Below are positions 46,117 to 57,110 of a stretch of 64,000 bases of DNA, in pieces. The stretch is taken from assembly GCA_949361645.1 (NCBI GenBank), contig OX442415.1, forward strand, positions 13,929,235 through 13,993,234, given 5' to 3'. The notes below the pieces were generated by a model, which was not told the origin of the DNA, searched no databases, and was given only the letters and a program-made list of their open reading frames with translations. A program made the translations under genes and the position numbers. How positions within the stretch are numbered: the first letter of the stretch is position 1; the number at the start of each line of letters is the position of its first letter. The stretch is from Spongilla lacustris. Taxonomy: Eukaryota > Porifera > Demospongiae > Spongillida > Spongillidae.

Positions 46117-47455
46117 CACTCATAATTCTTAGCTCAAAACAGATAGTGATTAGGTCGGCCTTGGGAATTAGAGGCAATGTACTTCTTTATTTTTTAGCAT
46201 AGTCAAAAATTTTTTACACCCCACCAACCTTTCCTCAGATTTTTAAAGTATTTGGGTGCCAATATTTTAGCGCACATACATAATCTATGCCGGGCTACGC
46301 ACACACACATGCACGCGCATGCACGCACACACACATGCACACACACGCGCACATGTATGCACATACTGACAACAGCCATATATGCATGTAGTGTTATGTG
46401 TACTTGTGTGAATAGATGTGTATGTTTGTAATGTTGTGTGTTGTGTATAGAAGGTAGTGTTGTGTGTACTTGTGTATAGAAGGTAGTGTTGTGTGTACGT
46501 GTGTATAGTATGATTATTGTATGTGTGTGTACCGTGTGTGCATGCTTATGTGTGCTTGCATTGTATGTGTATTGTATAATGATAAGGACAACATTTCAGT
46601 AGCCCTTTGCTGCAGGCAGAACACACAAAGTGTATGGCTGAGTGATTTTGAGCCTGAATGCTACAGTGAAAAACAAAGCTGTTTGAGAAGCCAGAGCAGA
46701 GTAAGACAATAAGGGTGTGAGTGAGTGTGTGTGTGTGTGTGTGTGTGTTTGTGAGTGTACAAGGGTGTGTGTACAAGTTTCTGTTTGTATGTTATAGTGT
46801 TTGCATGTTGTGTGTAAGCAATATTAGTGCTTTAAAAAAAGTGAACTCATTTTTTGAAGGCCATGTACTGGTTATATACGAAGCCCCCCCCCCCCCCCCC
46901 CATGAGGTACAGCTACATGTAGTACATGTACATGCATTGTGTAGATGGAGATGTACAACTTTGTCCTGAAAATTAATACTCATTACATGTATATGCTCAG
47001 ACCTGTGGTTAGCCTAATCTGATGTTAGGCAGCCTAGCTATCAAGAGAACTTTTTTTTTTGGTAGCACTGTGTACACATACAAATCACACAATATGTGCA
47101 GAGAGGGTTTTGGTACAATATGGCCTGCCTGGATGAGTTACAAATCAAAATAGCCCATGCAAGCTTGCTTTTTTAAAATTTTAAACAGGTTATGATTTAC
47201 GATTAACCAGTCTGATCGTGAATCTGTTCTTTGTAAAATTATACTATATACCTTTCGTGTACTAAAATCAAGACAAAAAATTATTACCTCTACCGTGCAT
47301 GTTTTACTCATATGCGAATATTTACCTTGTGTTATCTTGGAATAAATTACTATCATTGGAATTTGTCAGCTTGCGAGACAGGTTAATGGTTGCAACTGTT
47401 AATTAACTCAAGGACAGTTTGAATTTTTATTAACGATACACAACTTAAAATTAAC
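46117..47455. other. Intergenic with GT-rich tracts
   Basis: CA/GT-rich tracts at 46300-46350 and 46720-46760 and a C run near 46887. No supported gene. Confidence 0.35.
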
Positions 47456-47460
47456 TTTCA

Positions 47461-47557
47461 GCTTACGTCACTGGAGATATGGAGCAGGCAATAAATGGAC
47501 CAAACCACATAGGTCCTAGGACGCATGATTTCATCTTCTGTGATGCAGGTGTTTTGG
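47461..47557 (+). CDS. Possible isolated exon
   Basis: TTTCAG acceptor-like and GTGAGT donor-like sequences bound an open stretch reading AYVTGDMEQAINGPNHIG, then RTHDFIFCDAGVL. No neighbouring exon could be joined, so this may be chance. Confidence 0.2.
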
Positions 47558-47614
47558 TGAGTATGCTATGATGTGCAAACAGACATATCTTCGATGCAGT
47601 GATGTAGGAGATAT

Positions 47615-47875
47615 GGCCTTCTCCCTATACTGTTGGCCTCTCTATACCGTTGGCCTTCTCCCTGTACTACTGTCCTTCTCCCTATACTGTTGGCCTTCTC
47701 CCTATACTGTTGGCCTTCTCCCTAAACTGTTGGCCTTCTCCCTATACTGTTGGCCTTCTCCCTATACTGTTGGCCTTCTCCCTATACTGTTGGCCTTCTC
47801 CCTATACTGTTGGCCTTCTCCCTATACTGTTGGCCTTCTCCCTATACTGTTGGCCTTCTTCCTATACTGTTGGCC
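47615..47875. repeat. 20-bp minisatellite CCTATACTGTTGGCCTTCTC
   Basis: About twelve near-identical 20-bp units. A single degenerate copy recurs at 47978-47995. Open frames across it are artefacts of the repeat. Confidence 0.92.
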
Positions 47876-48453
47876 ACCCACAAAACCCACAAGGGCACAC
47901 AACTATTGTCCTCGCTAAATGAATACAATCAAAGCATATAGGTTAGGCAGATATGAGCTGTGTACATGTGTATGTCTTCCTATACTGTTGGCCTAAGGGT
48001 TCAATGTAACCAAGAGCTGTTTAAAAAAAAGTCATTTTGGGACTGTTTCTATGGAGATAAGCCAGGGGGGGTTCGACCGATCCCCCCCCCCCCCCCCCCC
48101 CCCCCCCATTTGATGCTTGAGTTCTGCCCCCTACATGCAGCTATCGTACTTTTTGTATCAGGCCAGGAGCTGGCTGTTAACCCGAAACGTTCCTCCACAA
48201 TCACTTACCTCCTTAAGTCTTGCAGTCCTATTAATCGATCCCCTCCTCTCCTGCCAGACTATCTGGCTACGGGCTAGCTGGTTAGGGCCAAAGGTTTCCG
48301 CGGCCGCCTAGCTATCCGACCGGCCAGCTTTGAGTTGGCTCGCTCATATCATATCTCGTTGACATGTAACTTAACTTATAGTACAATTTAAATATTTATT
48401 CACCATTGAATTAAAGATTTAATTTTTGTGTTCAGCTAACCACAAATCTTCAA

Positions 48454-49792
48454 GTGTCCAGACAGGCCTGCCAGACGCTAACTTCTTCGGGCCTGGCCCC
48501 CGACAACAACACCACATGGAATCTATTGGTCTCAAAGCATCCCAAAGGAACCCCTCCCACTCCTCCCACAGCACCTCTCTTAGCTGCCCCTTACCTTCCA
48601 CCAGACTTCAACATCATGGCCGTATTGCACACCTTTCCAAAGGATACAGCGTGTGGCCCCTCAGGTCTCCGCATACAGCGTCTGATAGAAGCAGCAGAGG
48701 TTCCCCTTCAGTTCCCGATCTGTGCTGTACTTAGGGAGGTGGTTAATTTGCTTATCTCGGGCAATGTTCCTGTACATGTGGCTAGGTTCCTTGCAGGGGG
48801 CATCCTGGTGGCGCTGGAGAAGAACAAACCCAACTGCCCCCCCCGATATCCGGCCTATTGCAGTTGGAGAGGCTATTCGGCGTCTGGTTGGGAAATGCCT
48901 ATGCTCCATGACTAAGGCAAAGGCCCATGACTTCCTCGCTCCTTTTCAACTTGGGGTAGCTTGTCAAAGGGGTGCAGAAAAGATTATTCATGGCCTCAGA
49001 AGCTGTGTGGACGAACATTGGCAGGAGGTTGATTTTGCAGTATTGAAGATCGATTTGCTCAATGCATTTAATTGGGTATCAAGGCAGGCCATCCTGAATG
49101 CTTGTGCCCTTCACATCCCAGAGCTGCTCCCATGGTCTCAATGGTGCTATGGGCAACATCCCGCTTTGTGGCACTCTTTGGGTACTATTTCATCAGAAAT
49201 AGGTGTACAACAAGGCGATCCCCTAGGTCCCCTTCTTTTTTGTCTTGTATTGCAACAGATAATATCAGCAATTGCGGAGGATGTTGACTGTGAATCGCTA
49301 TTGTTTCACCACTGGTATATTGATGATGGTGTTGTTGCAGGGTCCGTTGCAGCCATTACTCGGGTTCTCGCCATCATCCAAGAACGCGGACCACCACTCG
49401 GCCTCAATATCAACATCGCCAAATGTGAGTTGTTCAGTTTGAGGGATCTAAGTTCTTTCCCAGAGGAGATGAGGCGATCTAATGTGCCACACTTTGAGAT
49501 CCTGGGGGCTCCCATAGGGGATTTAGTGTTCTGCGCAAAGTTTGTAGCGCAGAAACAGTCAGAGGCTTCCAAGTTGCTAAAGGAGTTAGAAGCTGTGGGT
49601 TCTATCGACCCCCAGGTGGCCCTACTTCTTCTCAGGCAATGTGGGAGCTATTGCAGACTAGTTCACTTAGCTAGGAACACTCCACCTCTCCTAGTCAATG
49701 AGGCCTTTGCCTTGTTTGATGATGGTGTGCAGCAATGCTTTTCGGAATGCACTGCAGTGGATCCTCGTCATTGCACCTTTACAACAGTTTAG
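48454..49792 (+). pseudogene. Reverse transcriptase domain, one frameshift in a C8 run
   Basis: The first frame (48454 on) reads LLVSKHPKGTPP, FPKDTACGPSGLRIQRL, FLAGGILVALEKNKPNCPP. At C8 (about 48838-48845) the sense moves to the frame carrying DIRPIAVGEAIRRLVGKCLC. RT motifs: A in LKIDLLNAFNWVSR, B in GVQQGDPLGPLLF, C in WYIDDGVVAG (YIDD at the catalytic Asp pair). They are followed by LNINIAKCELF and GSIDPQVALLLLRQ. The frame ends at 49792 after FSECTAVD; compared with relatives the region before the next frame seems shortened. Everything else is intact, so it is recently dead or carries base-call errors. Confidence 0.78.
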
Positions 49793-50631
49793 TAGACCCC
49801 CAAGATTCTCTCACCCCTGAGGCTATAGGTGATTCTCCTCTTTCACAGAAGGTTCTGTCTTCCAAGATAGAAGAACAACAGTTCAATAATCTTTTTCACA
49901 ATGCATCTGTGACTGACAGGGCTCGTCTTTTGTCCATTTCTTCATCTCATGCCTCTGCTTGGCTGTCAGTCACTCACTCCCCACGACTCAACCTCCACTT
50001 GGAGCCTGCTGAGTTTCAAGTAGCACTTAAGTGGTGGTTGGGTATTCCAGTGGTCCAAGGCCAAAGTTGCCCTCACTGTCCTTCCTGTGTGTTGGATGAC
50101 TTTGGCCATCACTCCCTCACTTGCAAACATGGAGGGGATGTGGTTTCGCGACACAATAAGCTCAGGGATGTGTTTTATGACTTCTGCCAACGTGCTTGCT
50201 TGGGTCCACGTCTGGAAATGGGTTGTGGGGCGGGATCTGATTCTCAATCCCGCCCAGCAGATGTTCTTGTTCTTAACTGGGACCTTGGCAAGCCGGCTGC
50301 CTTTGACTTGTCCGTCACGTCTACGCTACAATCAAGTGTTCTGCTAGAAGCGAGCGTGACGGCTGGTTCGGCAGCCCTGTTGGCTGAGAACAGAAAACAC
50401 AACAGCAGCGACAAAAAGTGTGATGAATTGGGGTGGGCTTGTATCCCACTTGTTGTTGAGACCTACGGGTGTTGGGGGGCTGAAGCAGTGGCAGCATTAT
50501 CAAAGCTTGCAGTTCGTCTCTCCATCAGGAATAATGAACTAAAGTCCAAGACCATTTTTAGCCTGTACAGCCGCCTAGGGTTGACATTAGTAAGGGCGAA
50601 CTGTAGAGCTATCCTATCTAGGTTAACATGA
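49735..50631 (+). CDS. Retroelement C-terminal zinc-knuckle and restriction-like nuclease region
   Basis: 298 codons open. It contains CPHCPSCVLDDFGHHSLTC (Cys/His cluster), HGGDVVSRHNKLRD, SRPADVLVLNW, GKPAAFDLSVTS and ETYGCWGAEA. The D...(D)xSVT spacing is compatible with a PD-(D/E)xK-type nuclease fold as used by some non-LTR elements, but that is inference. It was probably continuous with the reverse transcriptase before a lesion around 49780. Confidence 0.65.
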   Translation: MLFGMHCSGSSSLHLYNSLVDPQDSLTPEAIGDSPLSQKVLSSKIEEQQFNNLFHNASVTDRARLLSISSSHASAWLSVTHSPRLNLHLEPAEFQVALKWWLGIPVVQGQSCPHCPSCVLDDFGHHSLTCKHGGDVVSRHNKLRDVFYDFCQRACLGPRLEMGCGAGSDSQSRPADVLVLNWDLGKPAAFDLSVTSTLQSSVLLEASVTAGSAALLAENRKHNSSDKKCDELGWACIPLVVETYGCWGAEAVAALSKLAVRLSIRNNELKSKTIFSLYSRLGLTLVRANCRAILSRLT

Positions 50632-50789
50632 CTGTTAAAGGACTTACTTTAGTGTATATAATAATAAATGTGCATTTATTCCTTTCATGTATTCTCTATA
50701 TACCATTTGTTGTCTTTTACTAACAAGATACTGTAATAATTATGTTCAGTTAATAACAATATTTGTTGAATAATTCTGGCAAATGTATT

Positions 50790-50960
50790 ATAGCGCGGTA
50801 GAAATTAATTTTTTTTGTCTTGATTTTAGTTAATCATTGGTTAATGGAATTATTTTTCCAAGTAGATATATCTAATTAGATGGATATATAGGACATTGTA
50901 AACGCGTTTAAAATTCAATTTGAAAAAAAATTGCAAGATGACCGCTGATGTATGGGCGAT
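50790..50960 (+). repeat. Dispersed repeat, copy 1 (inverted copy at 62740-62875)
   Basis: GGTAGAAATTAATTTTTTTT, TTTAAAATTCAATTTGAAAA and AAGATGACCGCTGATGTATG occur here and, in reverse complement and the same order, at 62740-62875. Copy 1 has an extra segment around TATATCTAATTAGATGG. Confidence 0.75.
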
Positions 50961-51084
50961 GTCTCGATATGACTCTCACATCCGAATCAGATCGAGACAT
51001 CTGTCATGTGATATTTGTAAACATCAATTCAAGTGCTATGACTCATCAGACAAGCGGTAAGCGCAAAAAGTCTATAGGTTCGAG

Positions 51085-51105
51085 GGCCCCTGGATCCGCC
51101 ACTGC
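51085..51105. mobile_element. Lone hAT-type MITE terminus
   Basis: CCCCTGGATCCGCCACTG resembles the end of GGATCC-type hAT MITEs like the one at 28718-29160. No partner end was found. Confidence 0.35.
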
Positions 51106-51817
51106 AGTGATGACTCCAAGGCCAAGCAATCCTCCATGCAGAGATTAGCAGCATGGTGCACGTGCTAGTGGTGTGTATCTTTACTGGGCCATAGTCCGGG
51201 CATTTGACCTTTCATCACGTAACAGATTTACAGGACATGGAGCATGTTGGTGTCGAGAATAGCGCTTTAGTTTCTCTAGGGGACAATTGCAATACGAGGA
51301 TAGTCAAGTTCAGTTTATTAGCGCGAGTCAAATCGAGTTTAATATACGTACCACGCACACATACACACGCACGCGCACACCATAGTCCATAGCCGAGGCA
51401 CCTCGCCAGTCGGTATGCACGCACAGCTATGACATCGTACCAACCAGCTGACTGGAACTTCCATTAACCACGTGAGCGAAGACATTTAATCCCCCACCCA
51501 TACCCCAGGGGCCGGTGCGCCGGGGCGGCTTGCTTCATAATATTCCTCCCAATGACCTAGGGGAAAGGGGGCAGGGGCGGATACAGGAAATCTGGAAGGG
51601 GGGGGGGGGGGGGGGGGGGGGGGGGTCCGACATGAATAATCAATAGGGGGAGGGTGCGGGAGGGGGATGTGCCCCCTCCCGCGCGACACAGACTATCTAT
51701 CAATACTTCTAAGCCTTAAACTGCGGCGAAAGACTAAAAAATGGCGGCAAATAATGGTTGGGGGGGTGGGGGGGGGGGGAGGGGGGGGGAGTGGAATGGA
51801 ACAGAACGTATTTATCC

Positions 51818-53485
51818 GAGGGGTCCGCCACCATTGCAATCTCGTACACTCTAGTGAGAAATCAAATAGAAATCTTGAAATCAATAGAAATCCGGGAGAA
51901 ATCACGAAATCATATTGAAATCTAGAAATCCGTCAGAAATCACGAAATCACTTGAAATACGGTAGAAATCACATTGAAATCTAGAAATCACCGTAAATTT
52001 AGAAATCACAGCCGTAAATTTAGAAATCACATCCGTATTTTCTTTAAAAACTAATGCGAATAGAATAATAATAATTATTATAATTTGAAAAGAAAATGGC
52101 GGGCATGGAAGAGGCGGAGGACGAAGATGAGGATGAAAGCCGTTTGGAACTTTGTGATAGATACTTTGTGGAGGGAAAATCGGAAGAATCAGATGAATCG
52201 GAAGAGGATGGGCTAGCGAAGGACCCCGATTTTACCAGCTGCGGTACCAGATGGCTAGACAGTGAAGACAGCTGCCGCAGGTCATTACAGATTGCACTCC
52301 AACGAGCAAAGTGCCGATGCGCAAGTGAAGCTGGAGGAAACTCCTTCCGGCGCTCGTTTGAAGAGAAAAGCGGCTTCTTTTTACGAACTCTGCAGTCAAG
52401 AGGAGGAAAGTGCACGTGTAGAGTTACTTAAGTACGAAGAAGAGGGAGTTATATGTGATCTCCGTCACGTTCGTGCACGATCAGATCTGGTTGAAGAAAT
52501 TGATAGCTTGACGCGTTCAATTGGCTGTGACCCTCTACCGATTAACACCATGCTAGAGCCTGTACATCCGAAAGCTGTCTCAAACGACTTCGTGAATCTT
52601 TCAAAAAACCCACAAAAGTTCAATGAGGCTAGACCAGCAGAGGTTTTGTGTTTAGGAGGTTGCAGATGAAGGTGTAGAGGGTAGTGGGTGTAGATTAGGT
52701 AGTTGCAATTATAATAATTATTAATGATTTTAATTATCACAAAGCCTGTGTCAATGATTCGTATTGCAAGGATGGTTCCTGGTAATGCACACATTGTAGC
52801 AAAAATGAACTTGTTCAATAATTTCTTTATTGTATCAGTTGTATTAAAATATTGTTGTGATACATTGATTAATCGATTGCGTAAGTATTAAATTTAATAA
52901 CCATGACTATTACGTGGGCGTCATTTATCAAAAGAGCTATTAGAAATCAGAATGTAGCTTTACAATAACAGCGAGCCGTTTATGACCCGTTCTAATTACG
53001 TAAACAAAAATAGAATAGCCTTTGGGCGTCGAAATTATGTCGTTTGGCACTAACAAGCACTATTCGGTCACAAATGCGCGAGAAAATACATACAGTTCAC
53101 ACACTGACACCCCAAAAAGTCTAGGTAGAATGGCACGCTTTAAAATCATGCCATTGTTAAATTGGTTGCCGCATAAGGCCGCGCCGTGACCCGTCACCTC
53201 CCTCAGACCTCGCCTCAGACTGACCAGCTACGTCACAAATGTATTTTTACGTCAAAAGAAATGTTAAAATCCAAGTCGTATTACGGTAGAAATCACAAGA
53301 AATCAGTCGGAAATCTGGAAATCACACGGAAATCTGGAAATCATATAGAAATCACGGAAATCACCTCGAAATCTAGAAATCACCTCGAAATCTACACCGG
53401 AAATCAAACAGAAATCTGAAATTGATTTCGAAATCTCCGTGATTTCGAAATCTCGTACGGCTTTTAGGGTAGTGGCGGAGCCCTC
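51818..53485. mobile_element. 1.67-kb DNA element with 10-bp target duplication and GAAATC arrays
   Basis: GTATTTATCC stands at 51808-51817 and 53486-53495. The element begins GAGGGGTCCGCCACC and ends with the near-perfect inverse (GTGGCGGAGCCCTC). Inside each end is an array of about 16 GAAATC words separated by 2-8 bases (51861-52036 and 53288-53454), mostly in one orientation. The 10-bp duplication suggests a Mutator-like group; the central ORFs show no transposase motif. Confidence 0.8.
52096..52669 (+). CDS. Hypothetical acidic protein in the GAAATC element (two overlapping frames)
   Basis: The first frame, from ATG 52096, is strongly acidic (EEAEDEDEDESRLELCD, SEESDESEEDG). A second frame (52262-52669) is better balanced and reads KLEETPSGARLKRKAASFYE, then EEIDSLTRSIGCDPLPIN. 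A frameshift or short intron near 52250-52280 could join them. No known domain recognised; could be captured host sequence or an accessory protein. Confidence 0.35.
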
Positions 53486-54051
53486 GTATTTATCCGCATT
53501 TTATGGATCACATTTGATTGAACTAATGGTTGTTGTCCGTTTTGGGCTCGATACAAGAAGTGGCCTGTGTGATAACTGGTCAGTGGGACTATAGAAGACC
53601 CATAAACTTAAAAGTACAGTAGTTTATGGTGAATACCGGGCATAACGAGATAACGCGATTGGGGGGGTGCGCGATTCCTGTACGCGTAGGCCTAAATCTT
53701 TTAGCGCACTACATAATTACCTTTTGCTTTCTTGGAAAAGTAATTCAAGATACTTGCCGAATGAGGTGAGTGAACAGATTGCTTGCCATCTGGATGATAC
53801 ACTATATCACGTGGGATGTTGTTAACTGCATTCATTAATAGTATTGATACTTAATTTTATTCATCATCGGGTCTGAGGGGGGGGGGGGGGGGGGGGGGGG
53901 GTCCGGACACCACCGACCCCCCCCCCCCCCCCCTGTATCCGCCACTGGGGGGGGGGTCGATCTCACGTAACAATAATAGGCGCATTACATTGCAGTGTGC
54001 ACTACAGTAAGTAAGTACTGTGTGTTAGCAATACGCGCATGATCCTTTAAT

Positions 54052-54868
54052 TTACCCCATGTAAACAGATAACATTACAAGTAACATCCTACTAACATCC
54101 GTAGATAGATTAACTGTAATAAGTGGCTTTATATTAACCAGCATTGCACAATGACATGCACCGTCAAACTTTAGGCTCAGTAAGGTATCGTTGGGATGTA
54201 GAAATTTTGCTCTTTTGGCAAAATTAAAAAAAGAAGCAATTTGAAAACACTGTATAAATTGCATGTTACTTTTGGTGCCCAATACAGAGGCAGCATTGCC
54301 GTGCTGTAGTGCAATGGACACTCTCTGGAGAAGGAAAGGGAGGGACTGGTGATCATATGTCATGCTCTGCTGATGCCTGCTGATATCTGTGAGCAAACTG
54401 AGAGCATCAGGGCCAAGGGCACCTGAGGTCTCAATTGCAATTGGTACAAAATGGTGGGATTTGGACAGCAGAGCATATCTCTCCTTCTTCCTGGCTTCAG
54501 CATCTGTGGCTACAGCTATAGCTTCCATTTAGGCACCAGCTATGTATGAGGCTGCGAAGGTGTCCACACAAGTAAAGTCCCAAACAAGACATGCACTGGC
54601 CAGACTTCCATGGGGCAATGGAACAACCATCAGATCGCTTGCCATCCGATCTGCATATATAGGCCGATGGGCTCAAGTGTTGATCAGTGAGTGGTACATT
54701 TATTGCAGCTAGTGACCTGTGTATGATGGCATTGATAGCAGCATGCCTCGAAAAACGACCATGGCTTTTGATGCAGCTGAGCCCGTGAGTAGCGAGGGCA
54801 TCAACATGACCTCCACAGTGGTGGCAGATGTGGGGTTGACAGGCTTGAATTAAATTGTTAACTACCAC
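54052..54868 (-). pseudogene. Retroelement C-terminal domain, decayed, second family
   Basis: On the minus strand: CHHCGGHVDALATHGLSC, GRFSRHAAINAIIHRSL, RSDGKRSDGCSIAPWKSGQ. After a frameshift comes VWDFTCVDTFAASYIAGA, a TAA, and MEAIAVATDAEARKKERYAL, HHFVPIAIETSGALGPDALS. The zinc knuckle, RxDG...W..G, WD.TCVDT order parallels the tails of invertebrate reverse-transcriptase elements and is analogous to, but a different family from, the RPAD tail at 50250. One frameshift and one internal stop. Confidence 0.7.
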
Positions 54869-55599
54869 TTAAATTCTTAATTATGTACACGAAAAAGAGC
54901 GCTGATTTTTATAGGACTTAGTCTATTGCCTGGTAACCTCGGGCAACGCTCAGTTACAATTTTCCCGCTCTTCTTGTTCATTACACGAAATTTTTTTTAA
55001 TTGTTACGAGCATTGCATTGATTTATCCTGCGGCATAATATTTGTGACGGTGATCCAATTAAATTGAATTAATTAAGCTGGCGGTCGTGGTTTGCGATTA
55101 ATTAAGTTGCTAGTGCATTATGCAAGACAATACAGTGCAAGATACATGTCAACATGACTGCACCGACTATGCATGCAGTAATGAATGCTTTGAAATGCAG
55201 TTTACCCATTTGCAAAAAGATTCAAACTTCGTTTTCCCCTTATCATTCAACTGCTTTTTACACCACTATTGCCTTCAGATCCTATACCACTACCTTTCTC
55301 ATAGTGAATGTTTTTATTTACTTGTATAAAGGATGCATGGTAATGAAAGGTCAAAAGTAAGGCACCGCTTCAGTGGAATCTGGAAAGAATATTATATGAT
55401 CTGCATTGTGGGTCTCATGAATATATTTCTTACCATGCAGTGCCCACTGTTCAAATACAAAATCAGACTCATATTTGAGCACATAAAATATTAAAAAGTG
55501 ACCTATAAATGTAGCTGGATCAATTAAGAAGATTCGTGTCACTAGAGGCAACCATGTGCAGTGGGCATTTATCAGGACTGGTTGCCGGAGGTCTGAATT

Positions 55600-56526
55600 T
55601 CATGTCTGGCTGAGTGATAAAGATTTTTCTGGTAAACTTGTCAAATCCACTGGTGCTCTTCTTGATGCTCTTCTCCTTCTATAAGCTACAAAGAGGTGTA
55701 TGATGAGTGTTGCACCTGAAGACAAAGTCCACAGTGAAAAAAAAATGATAGCTGATGTTTCCACCGCGTCTTTAGGGGATGGGATTCTGGCTACATAGAT
55801 GTGCAACACAAGCACAGGTATGAAGAAGATGAAGAACAGCATCGGGAATGCAGCCAACGGAAGGAGCTGTTTAAGAGCCTTCCAGAATTGGTCACCTTCA
55901 TTGATCGATTCATACTTAATCCTCCAGCAAATAATACGGGCCAGTTTTATCACCATGACAACCATGGCTGTTGATGCAACTAGCAGAATAAGCATGGCTG
56001 GACCGTCCAGGAAAGCTAATCTTTCTACCAGTGCAACCTCACCATCGGCATAAATGAAACACACGCTAACACTATGGCTAATTCCGTAGGAATCCGTCAC
56101 CAAAGGCATCGAAGCTATTACCGCTGGTCCGAGTAGCGAGGTCACAACGTACAACACTTCTAGCTTCTTCAGGTCCTTTCGAAATACGCCAAAAGTGAAG
56201 AGATGCAAAGTTACCCAAGCTGTGAACAGCAGTTTCATCCATTCTGTGTACAGCGTGAACCACCCTATAGCAGTACATAATCGACCGTACACTTCAGGAT
56301 TTCTATTGTAGTTGACGAAAATTACTTGCAACACCTGCACCAACGCCAACGCCAGCGCAGCCAATACCTGGTAGAGAGCCAATCGATAGACGACCTTCGT
56401 GTGCAGCTTGAATGCAAACACAAAGATGGCGGCCAGTAGACATAAGAGTACGGAAGCACTGTTGGTTGCGGCGATAATGGCGTGATTAACCGAAGTCGAA
56501 GAGACATTGAAATTGATGGGACTCAT
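55600..56526 (-). CDS. Seven-transmembrane receptor, intronless
   Basis: 308 codons with seven hydrophobic segments (about residues 17-39, 47-70, 88-115, 125-146, 172-197, 219-245, 256-282). The N-terminus is short with sequons; basic residues and a Ser-rich tail (SLPEKSLSLSQT) follow TM7. A conserved Cys precedes TM3 (GRLC) and another lies in extracellular loop 2 (SVCFIY), consistent with the GPCR disulfide. It lacks the DRY and NPxxY motifs of rhodopsin-type receptors, and the loop and basic patterns suggest a cAMP-receptor/secretin-like class as seen in sponges; that is inference. No introns and no neighbouring paralog. Confidence 0.75.
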   Translation of the reverse strand: MSPINFNVSSTSVNHAIIAATNSASVLLCLLAAIFVFAFKLHTKVVYRLALYQVLAALALALVQVLQVIFVNYNRNPEVYGRLCTAIGWFTLYTEWMKLLFTAWVTLHLFTFGVFRKDLKKLEVLYVVTSLLGPAVIASMPLVTDSYGISHSVSVCFIYADGEVALVERLAFLDGPAMLILLVASTAMVVMVIKLARIICWRIKYESINEGDQFWKALKQLLPLAAFPMLFFIFFIPVLVLHIYVARIPSPKDAVETSAIIFFSLWTLSSGATLIIHLFVAYRRRRASRRAPVDLTSLPEKSLSLSQT

Positions 56527-57110
56527 TAGTCATAGAACATCAACTGTGCGCTTGCTAGCAGGATTGAGGGCGTGGTAGCTAGCTAATTACTCGTGAAGTC
56601 TGACTTTTCCTAATTTATTGCATCATAGCTGGTAACAAGTATAAAGCTGGGGTGTGTTTTTATTGACGTATCTGTAATCATGATAATCTAGTGACATGAA
56701 ATCCCCCAGCCCTGCTCATGCGTTCTGTAAACAGCACATTTTCCTACAGTACAACTGATCTGAGTTCGATAATTGATGGGAGTGCCAGATAGCGGGTAAT
56801 ACTGCAACAGGCCTTACTTGCCCCATCTATCTGCAGTTGCTAGCATATATTCCTAGAAATGTCGCGTGGACTCTATTGGACTTCAGGGAGGGAATACATA
56901 AAGCATAATAGACACACAGATAAAATGCCTCGAATGTGATTTAAAAAAATAAAATTGGTGATACCGATTAGGTAAAAAGTAAGGAAACAAGGAATTACGG
57001 AATTCAGTTAAAATACATATAAAACCTCTAACATGGATGGAATGGTATGTCAAACTTACTACACAGGAAACACGCCAACTTATATCATGATTTAGACTCC
57101 TTTAGTACAG
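56527..57110. other. Intergenic between the receptor and nested transposons
   Basis: No coding or repeat signal recognised. Confidence 0.35.

Larger units (their letters stand above)
48420..50640 (+). mobile_element. Reverse-transcriptase retroelement, nearly complete ORF in three frames
   Basis: Contains the RT pseudogene described below plus its C-terminal nuclease-like region. No LTRs or upstream endonuclease were recognised. The 3' flank at 50640-50900 is AT-rich without a clear poly(A) tail. Related fragments lie at 31700-32800 and 37838-38075. Confidence 0.7.
51572..53947. mobile_element. Possible outer hAT-type element with GGCGGATACAGG ends
   Basis: CAGGGGCGGATACAGG (51572) and CCTGTATCCGCCACTG (ending 53947) are inverted matches, each adjoining a G or C run. 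The target duplication is not visible because the flank is a G tract. The 51818-53485 element lies inside. Confidence 0.4.

Noticed and set aside
47568..47941. Tandem Leu/Tyr/Cys/Trp/Pro repeat protein
   Set aside because: Translation of a 20-bp minisatellite; a unit not divisible by three cycles through all frames.
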